The position numbers and the translations under genes were made by a program. 64,000 bases of DNA from Paramesorhizobium leguminum. Its GTDB lineage: Bacteria; Pseudomonadota; Alphaproteobacteria; Rhizobiales; Rhizobiaceae. Positions 8,353-18,167 of this stretch are shown one piece after another. Within the stretch, counting starts at the first letter, position 1. Every line of letters begins with the position of its first letter. The notes under the pieces were generated by a model, which worked only from the letters and a program-made list of their open reading frames with translations, was not told where the DNA came from and ran no database searches. The stretch spans positions 164,068-228,067 of the forward strand of contig NZ_QJTF01000004.1 of the NCBI RefSeq assembly GCF_003217235.1. The letters are read 5' to 3'.

Positions 8353-9375
8353 TTATCCCCAGCACTTCGCCAGCGCGGTCTTCGTATCGATGGAAGGCAA
8401 CCCCGGAACCGGCTTGTCGGTCACCAGCGTCACGCCCGTATCCACGAAGGTCTTGCCTTCGGTCGGCTTCGGCTTTTCGCCCGTATCGGCGAACTTCTTG
8501 ATCGCCTCGATGCCGAGGGCGGCCATCTGCAGCGGGTATTGCTGCGAGGTCGCGCCGATGATGCCTTCCTGCACGTTCTTCACACCGGGACAGCCGCCGT
8601 CGATGGAGACGATCAGCGTGTCCTTTTCGCGTCCCAGCGCCTTCAGCGCCTCATAGGCGCCAGCCGCCGCAGGCTCGTTGATGGTGTGGACGACATTGAT
8701 GGCCGGGTCCTTCTGCAGAAGGTTCTCCATGGCCCGGCGTCCGCCTTCCTCGTTGCCGTCGGTCAAATCGCGACCGACGATGCGCGCATCGTCCTCGTCG
8801 CCGAGCCGCTTGTCGTCCTTCGGGTCAATGCCGAAGCCCTTGTCGAAGCCCTGATCGCGCAGCACATCGACGCTGGGCTGCGATGCGGTCAGGTTGAGAA
8901 AGGCCACCTTGGCATCCTTCGCCTTGTCGCCAAGCGTCCCGGCGGCCCATTTGCCGACCAGTTCGCCTGCCAGGAAATTGTCCGTGGCAAAGGTGGCGTC
9001 GGCGGCGTCCGCCGGTTCCAGCGGCGTGTCGAGGGCTATGACCAACAGCCCCGCCTGACGCGCCTTCTCAAGGCTCGGCACGATGCCCTTGGTGTCGGAG
9101 GCGGTGATCAGGATGCCCTTGGCGCCGTCGGCGACGCAGGTCTCGACCGCCGCGATCTGGCTTTCCGTGTCGCCATCGATCTTGCCGGCATAGGTCTTGA
9201 GGTTGACGCCCAATTCCCCAGCCTTGGCGATCGCCCCTTCCTTCATCTTGACGAAGAAGGGATTGGTGTCGGTCTTGGTGATGAGGCAGGCGCCCGGCTC
9301 CGCAGCGCTGGCGGGCATGGCGGCCGCGCCGAGCATGAAGGCGGTGAAAGCCGACGCGAGAATCGTCTTGTTCAT
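8353..9375 (-). CDS. frcB: Fructose ABC transporter periplasmic binding protein FrcB
   Basis: A 340-residue type I periplasmic binding protein of the RbsB family. Residues 1-24 are a Sec signal peptide ending PASAA. The mature part has [17 protein letters not shown] near the N-terminus, the ligand-binding hinge motif [10 protein letters not shown], and [14 protein letters not shown] in the second lobe. It is the first gene of frcBCAK and is divergent from the ROK regulator gene. The start is fixed by the signal peptide and by GGAGGGAA just upstream. It captures fructose in the periplasm and delivers it to FrcC. Confidence 0.93.
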   Translation of the reverse strand: MNKTILASAFTAFMLGAAAMPASAAEPGACLITKTDTNPFFVKMKEGAIAKAGELGVNLKTYAGKIDGDTESQIAAVETCVADGAKGILITASDTKGIVPSLEKARQAGLLVIALDTPLEPADAADATFATDNFLAGELVGKWAAGTLGDKAKDAKVAFLNLTASQPSVDVLRDQGFDKGFGIDPKDDKRLGDEDDARIVGRDLTDGNEEGGRRAMENLLQKDPAINVVHTINEPAAAGAYEALKALGREKDTLIVSIDGGCPGVKNVQEGIIGATSQQYPLQMAALGIEAIKKFADTGEKPKPTEGKTFVDTGVTLVTDKPVPGLPSIDTKTALAKCWG

Positions 9376-9491
9376 GAGTTCCCTCCCGGAACATGCCGGT
9401 ACGAGCCGGCTTGGATCGAATTATAGGCCGATATCTTCAGTTGCGAAGCCTATCGTTCTTTGAGGGAAACATGCCAAATACGAGTCTGTCA

Positions 9492-9518
9492 ATTAATAAA
9501 TCCGCTTGATTTATTAAT
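9492..9518. promoter_or_regulatory. Perfect AT-rich inverted repeat in the frcB-frcR divergent region (candidate FrcR operator)
   Basis: Two perfect 11-bp arms, ATTAATAAATC (9492-9502) and GATTTATTAAT (9508-9518), are separated by CGCTT. The site lies 117 bases from the frcB start and 144 bases from the frcR start. ROK-family repressors such as Mlc, NagC and XylR bind AT-rich inverted repeats, so FrcR is the obvious candidate ligand; this is inference. A second weaker palindrome, GTCCC-TT-GGGAC, lies about 30 bases further toward frcR. Confidence 0.65.
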
Positions 9519-9661
9519 GCTCTGTGCCAAGTTCAAAGGGCGGTATGTCCCTTGGGACGTGCCCTAACGCCATGCGAATCGGTTTAACATTTTGAAATAT
9601 CGGGATGTTCCGATGGCTGGATCAAAAGCTCCAAAATGCGACCGGCGGTTCAGGAAAAGTA

Positions 9662-10927
9662 ATGGCTGTGGATAGGGAAAGAGCAAGAGCGCACGCCACC
9701 GGCGGCTTCAAGCCCGAATATGCATTCGATCACGCTCCCGCCATCAGTCGCGGCTCCAACCAGACCGGCGTGCGCGCCTATAATGAGCGTCTCGTCCTCT
9801 CTCTCGTTCGCCGCCACGGGGCGTTGCCGCGCGTCGAAATCGCAAGGCTGACCGGCCTTTCGGCGCAGACGGTCTCCGTCATCATGCGCGGACTGGAGGA
9901 GGATGGCCTGCTTACGCGCGGCGAACGCGTGCGCGGGCGGGTCGGGCAACCCTCGATGCCCATGAGTTTGGCGGCTGAAGGCGTTTTTTCCTTCGGGCTC
10001 AAGATCGGCCGTCGCAGCGCCGAGCTGATCCTGATGGATTTTCTCGGCAACATCCGGATGCGGCTGCATGAAACCTATCGCTGGCCGGTACCCGATGCGA
10101 TCAGGAAATTTGCCCTCGACGGCATTGGCCATTTCAGCGCTTCGCTGGATGCGGCGCAGCGCAGCCGCATTGCCGGGTTGGGCATCGCCGTACCTTTCGA
10201 ATTGTGGAACTGGGTGGAAGAGGTCGGCGCGCCGCAGGCGGATTTGGACGCCTGGCGCGAGGCCGATCTCGTCCGCGAATTCGCCGCCCAGCTTCCCTTT
10301 CCGGTCTTCACGCAGAATGACGCCACCGCCGCCTGCGGCGCGGAACTCATCTTCGGGCGCGGGCCTGAATTCGCCGATTTCATTTATTTCTTCATCGGCT
10401 CCTTCATCGGCGGCGGCGTGGTGCTGGGCAACACGCTTTACCCCGGACGAACCGGCAATGCCGGCGCGGTCGGTTCGATGCCGATTCCGGGACCGTCTTT
10501 TGGGGGCAAGCCCAGGCAGTTGATCGACGCCGCCTCGGTCTTCGTGCTGGAACGCATGTTGCAGGAGCGCGGCAACGATACGAACGCCCTCTGGCTCTCG
10601 CCGGAGAACTGGGAGGATTTCGGCGCGCCCGTCGATGAATGGATCGCGCTCACCGCCCGCAATCTCGCCCATGCCATTGTAGCGGCTGCCTCGATCATCG
10701 ATTTTTCCGCCGCCATCATCGATGGCTGGTTCCCCGTCTCCGTGCGCCACCGCATTGTCGAAGCCGCGCGGATGGAGATATCGGGGCTGGACCTGCAAGG
10801 CATCACCGCGCCGGAGATCGTCGAGGGCAAGGTCGGCGTCCACGCAAAAGCCGTCGGCGCCGCCAGCCTGCCGCTTTTCAATCGCTATCTCTTCGACCAG
10901 AGCGTGCTGTTCAAGGAAGCGGGTTAA
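9662..10927 (+). CDS. frcR: ROK-family transcriptional regulator FrcR
   Basis: A 421-residue repressor with an N-terminal winged helix-turn-helix (LPRVEIARLTGLSAQTVSVIM) and a C-terminal ROK sugar-kinase-like domain that includes GLGIAVPFELW, FTQNDATAACGAELIFG and the glycine-rich IGSFIGGGVVLG. The zinc-binding cysteine cluster of classical ROK proteins is not evident, so it is probably inactive as a kinase. The ATG at 9662 is preferred because AGGA lies seven bases upstream; an in-frame ATG at 9605 has no usable ribosome site. Divergence from frcBCAK predicts local control by fructose or a derivative. Confidence 0.88.
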   Translation: MAVDRERARAHATGGFKPEYAFDHAPAISRGSNQTGVRAYNERLVLSLVRRHGALPRVEIARLTGLSAQTVSVIMRGLEEDGLLTRGERVRGRVGQPSMPMSLAAEGVFSFGLKIGRRSAELILMDFLGNIRMRLHETYRWPVPDAIRKFALDGIGHFSASLDAAQRSRIAGLGIAVPFELWNWVEEVGAPQADLDAWREADLVREFAAQLPFPVFTQNDATAACGAELIFGRGPEFADFIYFFIGSFIGGGVVLGNTLYPGRTGNAGAVGSMPIPGPSFGGKPRQLIDAASVFVLERMLQERGNDTNALWLSPENWEDFGAPVDEWIALTARNLAHAIVAAASIIDFSAAIIDGWFPVSVRHRIVEAARMEISGLDLQGITAPEIVEGKVGVHAKAVGAASLPLFNRYLFDQSVLFKEAG

Positions 10928-11002
10928 CTGCTCGCACAAATTGTTATTTCAAAACAACAAACTTGATCTACTCTGTCGCACAATCAGCACGCAAACGAGT
11001 GA

Positions 11003-12682
<1,680 letters not shown>

Positions 12683-12716
12683 GAGGGAGCATGGGTACGC
12701 TCGATGTCAATATTTG

Positions 12717-12735
12717 CACAATCTGCGTTATTGTG
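12717..12735. promoter_or_regulatory. Inverted repeat upstream of parDE (candidate antitoxin operator)
   Basis: CACAAT and ATTGTG arms separated by seven bases, 31 bases before the parD start. ParD ribbon-helix-helix dimers bind palindromes that overlap their own promoter, so this site is a reasonable candidate. Confidence 0.4.
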
Positions 12736-12765
12736 ACATCCTGCACGGAATGAGGAGATGCAACG

Positions 12766-13017
12766 ATGAACGTATCCATTGGCGACCGCTGGGAGACTTT
12801 TGTGGCTGACATCGTGAGGGTCGGCCGTTATGGCTCGGCCAGCGAGGTGGTGCGCGAGGGCCTGCGTCTGGTCGAAGAACGGGAACAAAAGCTGAAAGCG
12901 CTCCAGGTCCTGCTCGACAAGTCCATTGCCGACGGCGGCGAGGTGTCGGCTGCCGATATTGATGCTGCTCTGGAGGCAAAGGCGGCCCAGCTGAGCAAAG
13001 AAGGTTTTAGAGCATGA
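12766..13017 (+). CDS. parD: ParD-type antitoxin
   Basis: An 83-residue type II antitoxin with an N-terminal ribbon-helix-helix fold (MNVSIGDRWETFVADIVRVG then SASEVVREGLRLVEERE) and a C-terminal toxin-binding helix rich in Ala, Asp and Lys. GAGGAG lies eight bases before the ATG. Its last two codons and TGA stop (positions 13012-13017) are the left edge of a 42-base palindromic repeat, so the native C-terminus may have been altered. A CACAAT-N7-ATTGTG inverted repeat at 12717-12735 is a plausible autoregulatory operator. Confidence 0.9.
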   Translation: MNVSIGDRWETFVADIVRVGRYGSASEVVREGLRLVEEREQKLKALQVLLDKSIADGGEVSAADIDAALEAKAAQLSKEGFRA

Positions 13018-13053
13018 TCCCGAAAAGTTGCAGACTTTTCGGATAGATCATGC
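13012..13053. repeat. GCATGATC palindromic repeat embedded in parDE
   Basis: Imperfect palindrome with GCATGATC and GATCATGC ends and an inner CGAAAAGT/ACTTTTCG stem. Related copies are at 21909-21955, 47102-47144 and 56567-56610. Here the left arm supplies the parD TGA stop and the right arm supplies the parE ATG. Confidence 0.9.
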
Positions 13054-13388
13054 AGCTAAAAAACGTGCCGCAGCTTCGTATGCTGCCTTCAGCACTCACC
13101 GATCTTGTCGATATCCTCGAATACGTCACCCGCGAAAGCGGCAGCCTTGTTACAGGCCGCCGCTTTGTCGAAGAACTCCGCCAGAAATGCCGGATACTGG
13201 CAGGCCTTCCCGGCACGCTTGGCCGGGCTCGGCCAGAACTGCGCCCCGATATCCGGAGCGTGGCCTTCAAGGGCTATGTCATCTTCTTCCGCTACGCCGG
13301 CGATTATTTCGAGGTGGTCAACATCATCGCAGGACACCGCGACATCGACGGGATGTTTTCTTCAACGGAAGAACGTGACATCACGTAG
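13050..13388 (+). CDS. parE: ParE-type toxin (RelE/ParE superfamily)
   Basis: A 112-residue toxin; characterised ParE proteins poison DNA gyrase. The fold signature is present: LRMLPSALTDLVDILEYVTRE at the N-terminus, a central GRRFVEELRQKC helix, RPELRPDIRSVAFKGYVIFFRY strands, and VVNIIAGHRDI near the end. The predicted ATG lies inside the right arm of the palindromic repeat with no clear ribosome site; GTG at 13065 is an alternative that would match the usual ParE N-terminus more closely. The hairpin between parD and parE may lower toxin translation. Confidence 0.88.
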   Translation: MQLKNVPQLRMLPSALTDLVDILEYVTRESGSLVTGRRFVEELRQKCRILAGLPGTLGRARPELRPDIRSVAFKGYVIFFRYAGDYFEVVNIIAGHRDIDGMFSSTEERDIT

Positions 13389-13392
13389 CCCC

Positions 13393-14565
<1,173 letters not shown>

Positions 14566-14739
14566 GCCATTTCACCTGTTTCATTCTTGACGCTTGAAAT
14601 AATGCAGTTCGGCGCAAAGACCAATGGCGGACCTTGCGTAAAAACAACGCTGCACGCGTTTGTCGCATGTCAAAATATTCCCGCGCGGGTTATGGAATAA
14701 TCGCATGAACGCGGCAAAGCGCCGAAAAATGGGAAAACC

Positions 14740-15123
14740 ATGCGCGAAATTCTCTTGAACGGGCGAAATCTGGCGCGCTTCCTCTGCGCACTCGCGCTCG
14801 TTCTGCTTGCCTTCGCGCACAAGCCCGTCGATTTCAAATCCGGCGGATACGATCTTGCCGCCTATACCCTGCCCGATGGCACCGTCCCCGTGCTTTGCCA
14901 GCCGTCAGGCGGCGATGACCAGGGCGGTCATGATGGTCATCTTTACGGTCAGGATTGCGAGGCTTGCCGTATCGCCTCTGGCCTCGATTGCCCGGTCCCT
15001 ACGAAAGCATCCGGCCCGCTTCCGGACAGCGGCGCGGTCATTGCAAGTGTTCTGGCGGCTCCAGTCATCCTGCGCGACAGCTATCCACCTTCGGCCCCGC
15101 CGCAAGCTCCACCTTTCGTCTGA
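14740..15123 (+). CDS. Small Cys/His-rich membrane or secreted protein of a copper cluster (DUF2946-like)
   Basis: A 127-residue protein with an N-terminal hydrophobic segment at about residues 12-28 (ARFLCALALVLLAFAHK) and a His/Cys-rich centre, GGHDGHLYGQDCEACRIASG, ending in a Pro-rich tail. The CxxC and histidines suggest a metal site, as in DUF2946 proteins found next to copper genes. It is the first gene before PCuAC and SCO on the same strand (66-base gap). Assignment to DUF2946 is from pattern only. Confidence 0.65.
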   Translation: MREILLNGRNLARFLCALALVLLAFAHKPVDFKSGGYDLAAYTLPDGTVPVLCQPSGGDDQGGHDGHLYGQDCEACRIASGLDCPVPTKASGPLPDSGAVIASVLAAPVILRDSYPPSAPPQAPPFV

Positions 15124-15189
15124 CCTGAACAGCACCATCCGGCCGGCGTCTCGCGCAGCCTGCTTCCCATTGATATCAGGAAAAAGACG

Positions 15190-15708
15190 ATGAAAAAGAT
15201 GACATGCGCCGCCTTCGCGGCACTCCTTCTCGCATCCACCAACCTCTCCGCGGTCGCGCAGGATCATGCGGGTCATGGCAGCCATGGCAACGCGGGACAG
15301 GCCGTGGTCAAGGCTGGACCGATTGCAATTTCAGGCGCGTTCATCCGCGCCATGGTGCCGGGGGCGAAGGTCGGCGGCGGCTATATCAAGCTTGACAATA
15401 AAGGCGGTGAAGCCGACCGGCTCGTTGCCGCAACATCGCCTGCGGCCAAGCGCGTCGAGATCCATGAGATGACCATGGAAAACGACGTCATGAAGATGCG
15501 CCAGCTCAAGGACGGCATCGATCTGCCGGCGGGCGGAACGGTGGAACTGAAGCCGGGCGGAATGCATCTGATGTTCATGGATGTGATCAAGCCATTCAAG
15601 AAAGGCGACACGGTTCCCGTCACGCTTCAGTTTCAGAAGGCCGGCACGGTGGACGTGACCTTCAAGGTCGGCGCCGCCGGTGCCTCTTCCATGGAGCACC
15701 AGCACTGA
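15190..15708 (+). CDS. PCuAC-type periplasmic copper chaperone
   Basis: A 172-residue protein with a Sec signal peptide (residues 1-23, ending SAVAQ) and one cupredoxin-like PCuAC domain. The copper-binding pattern H(M)-x10-M-x21-HxM is represented by VEIHEMTMENDVMKM and the later GGMHLMFMD. Histidine-rich stretches near both ends (HAGHGSHG and MEHQH) may bind extra copper. It delivers Cu(I) to the CuA site of cytochrome c oxidase together with SCO. The TGA overlaps the SCO ATG by one base (TGATG), so the pair is translationally coupled. Confidence 0.92.
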   Translation: MKKMTCAAFAALLLASTNLSAVAQDHAGHGSHGNAGQAVVKAGPIAISGAFIRAMVPGAKVGGGYIKLDNKGGEADRLVAATSPAAKRVEIHEMTMENDVMKMRQLKDGIDLPAGGTVELKPGGMHLMFMDVIKPFKKGDTVPVTLQFQKAGTVDVTFKVGAAGASSMEHQH

Positions 15709-16304
15709 TGAATATCAAACTCATCCGTTACGGGCTTTGGGCGGTGGTCGCCGCCCTCTGCCTGTTCCTCACCGCCGTTTACGGGTTCGGCACACTGAAA
15801 CCCGGCAGCAGCGGGGTGGCGCAGGAACTGGGCGCTCCGTTCAGCCTGGTCGATCAGGACGGCAAGCCGATCACCGAGAAGGCGTTGGTAGGTCATCCGA
15901 GCGTGCTGTTCTTCGGTTTCACCCATTGTCCCGATGTCTGCCCGACGACGCTATACGAACTGTCAGGCTTGCTGAAAAAGCTGGGCGATGAGGGCAAGGA
16001 TCTGCGCGCTTTCTTCATCACCGTCGATCCCGAACGCGACACGCCTGACATCATGAAAGCCTATACCGGCAACTTCACCGACCGCATCACTGGAATCACC
16101 GGCGATCCGGCTGAAATCGCCAAGCTGATCAAGGGCTGGAAGGTTTATGCTCGAAAGGTTCCGCTCGAGGATGGCGGCTACACCATGGACCACACCGCCT
16201 CTGTTTTTCTGCTCGATCGTGATGGCCGGTTCAAGGGCACGATCGCCTATCGCGAAAACTCAGATGCGGCGCTGGAGAAACTGAAACGGCTGGTGGCGGG
16301 GTAA
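15708..16304 (+). CDS. SCO1/SenC-family copper assembly protein
   Basis: A 198-residue membrane-anchored thioredoxin-fold protein. One N-terminal helix at about residues 8-27 anchors it with the domain in the periplasm. The copper ligands are intact: THCPDVCP (CxxxC) and the distant histidine in YTMDHTASVFLLD. It works with PCuAC in CuA maturation of cytochrome oxidase or as a thiol reductase for it. Length and motifs are typical. It is the last gene of the three-gene copper cluster. Confidence 0.93.
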   Translation: MNIKLIRYGLWAVVAALCLFLTAVYGFGTLKPGSSGVAQELGAPFSLVDQDGKPITEKALVGHPSVLFFGFTHCPDVCPTTLYELSGLLKKLGDEGKDLRAFFITVDPERDTPDIMKAYTGNFTDRITGITGDPAEIAKLIKGWKVYARKVPLEDGGYTMDHTASVFLLDRDGRFKGTIAYRENSDAALEKLKRLVAG

Positions 16305-16322
16305 CCGGTCGGAGGCAGTATG

Positions 16323-16355
16323 ATATGGGCCTCGGATTCGTTTCGGGGCCCATAT
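16323..16355 (+). terminator. Inverted repeat after the SCO gene
   Basis: Perfect 9-bp arms ATATGGGCC and GGCCCATAT with a 15-base loop begin 19 bases past the SCO stop. There is no clean U-tract (ATGAGGCATGTTT follows), so termination is uncertain. The 16305-16618 stretch also holds the promoter and small ORF described separately. Confidence 0.45.
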
Positions 16356-16396
16356 ATGAGGCATGTTTAAATATGACTATTTTACTCAAATAATGT

Positions 16397-16425
16397 TTGA
16401 CATCCGCCGGAATTGGCGGCTTTAT
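16397..16425 (+). promoter_or_regulatory. Candidate promoter TTGACA-17-CTTTAT with a palindrome in the spacer
   Basis: TTGACA at 16397-16402 and CTTTAT at 16420-16425 are 17 bases apart, close to the alphaproteobacterial housekeeping consensus. The spacer contains CCGCC-GGAATT-GGCGG (16404-16419), a perfect inverted repeat placed where a repressor or MerR-type activator could act. It points at the small ORFs at 16479 and 16619. Confidence 0.5.
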
Positions 16426-16478
16426 CGCCATATAACCTTTGATGCCCGGGCCTTGAACCCGTTCGATTGGAGGACCAG

Positions 16479-16622
16479 ATGATTGGTCTCGATTCCCACC
16501 GTTTCGCTGCGACGAAATGGCCATGCGGTCCCGCATTATCGCCTCACTCCGGTCGATTTTGGCCGGATTTCGCCTTTTATACCCGAACCTGCAATCCACA
16601 GCTTGAGGAGAGACGGAAATGA
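16479..16622 (+). CDS. Candidate 47-aa leader ORF overlapping the next small gene
   Basis: ATG at 16479 is preceded by GGAGGACCAG, a full Shine-Dalgarno at ideal spacing. The frame reads MIGLDSHRFAATKWP and continues to PQLEERRK, with two cysteines, two tryptophans and two prolines close together, and has no signal peptide. Its TGA overlaps the ATG of the next small gene by four bases (ATGA), a classic coupling arrangement. I recognise no family. It could be a regulatory leader peptide or a small protein; a chance ORF is possible because it is short, but the ribosome site plus the overlap make it worth listing. Confidence 0.45.
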   Translation: MIGLDSHRFAATKWPCGPALSPHSGRFWPDFAFYTRTCNPQLEERRK

Positions 16623-16807
16623 ATTCACGCACTGAAAAACGTCTCGGCATCGCCGCCGCAGCAGCGCTCACCGTGGCTGCCCTGATCGCGCCGGCCAGCG
16701 CTGACAGGAGTCCGCATAGCGCTGCGTCCTTGAGCGCCCATAACAGCGGCGTTGTCCAGTTCGCTTATGCCGAACAGAGTGATGGCAATAGGGCAGTAGG
16801 GCAATAA
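16619..16807 (+). CDS. Small predicted secreted protein (62 aa) with repeat-encoded C-terminus
   Basis: The N-terminus is a textbook signal peptide: basic MNSRTEKR, a hydrophobic Ala/Leu core, and a cleavage site APASA before DRSP. The mature peptide would be about 34 residues, His/Ser-rich, with QFAYAEQSDGN before the end. GAGGAGAG lies upstream of the ATG. The last five codons and the stop (16790-16807) are made of the octamer array, so changes in repeat number would change the C-terminus and reading frame. No family is recognised. Confidence 0.55.
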   Translation: MNSRTEKRLGIAAAAALTVAALIAPASADRSPHSAASLSAHNSGVVQFAYAEQSDGNRAVGQ

Positions 16808-16908
16808 GGCAGTATGTGTATTGCCTTGCTCGCTTACGCCTAAAACATATTCCTTCTACTGCCCTACTGCCCTACTGCCCTACTGCCCTACTGCCCTACT
16901 GCCCTACT
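16790..16908. repeat. AGGGCAGT octamer VNTR with inverted copies (HOOF-print type)
   Basis: Three forward octamers (AGGGCAGT, AGGGCAAT, AAGGCAGT; 16790-16813) are followed, after 44 bases, by six perfect copies of the complementary unit ACTGCCCT (16858-16905). AGGGCAGT is the unit of the Brucella HOOF-print hypervariable loci. The opposed arrays can fold into a stem of up to about 24 bp downstream of the small secreted protein gene. Confidence 0.9.
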
Positions 16909-16963
16909 ATTGGGATGCAATTTTCCGCTCCATCCCCTGAGGCGATGATATTTTTTTTATATT

Positions 16964-16979
16964 CCACCAAAATAGGTGG
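16964..16979. promoter_or_regulatory. Inverted repeat upstream of sbp
   Basis: CCACC-AAAATA-GGTGG preceded by a T-rich run (16950-16961), 115 bases before sbp. It may be an operator or a leader hairpin for the sulfate operon, or the end of an upstream transcript; nothing in the sequence decides between these. Confidence 0.35.
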
Positions 16980-17093
16980 TTTATGGCATTCACGCATTCT
17001 TTCGTGATTGATAGCCTTTGCGAGCGTGATCCGGTAAAGTCGAGAGACTTGGGATACGCGCCAGAACAAGGGTTTCAGCACGGAGATAGCGCA

Positions 17094-18122
17094 ATGGCTC
17101 GTTACAGTCTGTCCATCCCCTTCGCGGCGCTTCTCGCCGGCGTCGCGGTTTTCGGCGTCGTTCCGGGAGCGTTTGCCGACCAGACCATTCTCAACGTTTC
17201 CTATGATCCGACCCGCGAACTCTACAAGGATTACAACGCCGCCTTCGCCAGGCACTGGCAGGCGCAAGCCGGCGAGGCGGTGACGATCCGGGTCTCGCAT
17301 GGCGGTTCCGGCAAGCAGGCCCGCTCCGTCATCGATGGCATCGATGCCGATGTGGTGACGCTGGCGCTCGAAAGCGACATCACCGCCATCGTCAAGCAGT
17401 CCGGCCTCATCAATGCCGATTGGCGCCAGCGCCTGCCGAACAATTCCGCGCCCTATACCTCGACCATCGTGTTCCTCACCCGCAAGGGCAATCCGAAGGG
17501 CATCAAGGATTGGGGCGATCTCATCAAGGATGGCGTCGAGGTCATCACGCCGAACCCGAAGACTTCGGGCGGCGCGCGCTGGAACTATCTGGCGGCCTGG
17601 GCCTGGGCCTCCAAGCAGTATGGCGGTGATGAAACGAAAATAAAGCAGTACATGAGCGACCTGTTCAAGCACGTGCCTGTTCTCGATACCGGCGCGCGCG
17701 GCGCGACGACCACCTTTGTCCAGCGCCAGTTGGGCGACGTGCTGCTGGCATGGGAGAACGAGGCCTATCTTTCGGTCGCGGAGTTCGGCGCCGATGCCTT
17801 CGACATCGTGGTTCCGCCGCAATCGATCCTCGCCGAGCCTCCTGTCGCCGTGGTCGACAAGAATGTCGACACGAAGGGTACGCGCAAGGTGGCGGAGGCA
17901 TATTTGCAGTATCTCTATTCCGAGGAAGGGCAGCGCATCGTTGCGAAACACTTCTATCGTCCCGCCAAGCCCGAACTGGTCCCCGCTGACGAGCGCGCCA
18001 AACTTCCGGACTTGACGCTGGTGACGATCGATGATCCGATTTTCGGCGGCTGGAGCAAGGCGCAGCCCTATCACTTCGGCGATGGCGGCACGTTCGATCA
18101 GATATACAAGCCCGGCAAATAA
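17094..18122 (+). CDS. sbp: Sulfate ABC transporter periplasmic binding protein
   Basis: A 342-residue periplasmic sulfate-binding protein. The signal peptide spans about residues 1-24 (PGAFA before DQTIL). The Sbp/CysP signatures NVSYDPTRELYKDYN, HGGSGKQARSV, the NPKTSGGARWNYLAAWAWA block and QSILAEPPVAVVD are all present. The ATG at 17094 is chosen because it begins the signal peptide; an in-frame ATG at 16983 would add an improbable leader. It is the first gene of sbp-cysT-cysW-cysA. Confidence 0.95.
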   Translation: MARYSLSIPFAALLAGVAVFGVVPGAFADQTILNVSYDPTRELYKDYNAAFARHWQAQAGEAVTIRVSHGGSGKQARSVIDGIDADVVTLALESDITAIVKQSGLINADWRQRLPNNSAPYTSTIVFLTRKGNPKGIKDWGDLIKDGVEVITPNPKTSGGARWNYLAAWAWASKQYGGDETKIKQYMSDLFKHVPVLDTGARGATTTFVQRQLGDVLLAWENEAYLSVAEFGADAFDIVVPPQSILAEPPVAVVDKNVDTKGTRKVAEAYLQYLYSEEGQRIVAKHFYRPAKPELVPADERAKLPDLTLVTIDDPIFGGWSKAQPYHFGDGGTFDQIYKPGK

Positions 18123-18167
18123 ACAGGCGCTCAGGGCAGCGGGGACGTAAGTGGGAACGATGATAAA

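Noticed and set aside
16231..16671. Minus-strand frame of 146 codons
   Set aside because: Spans the SCO 3' end and the small-ORF promoter; no ribosome site and no family, whereas the plus strand has coherent signals.
16858..16908. Possible CRISPR-like array
   Set aside because: Units are contiguous 8-mers with no spacers; it is a microsatellite.
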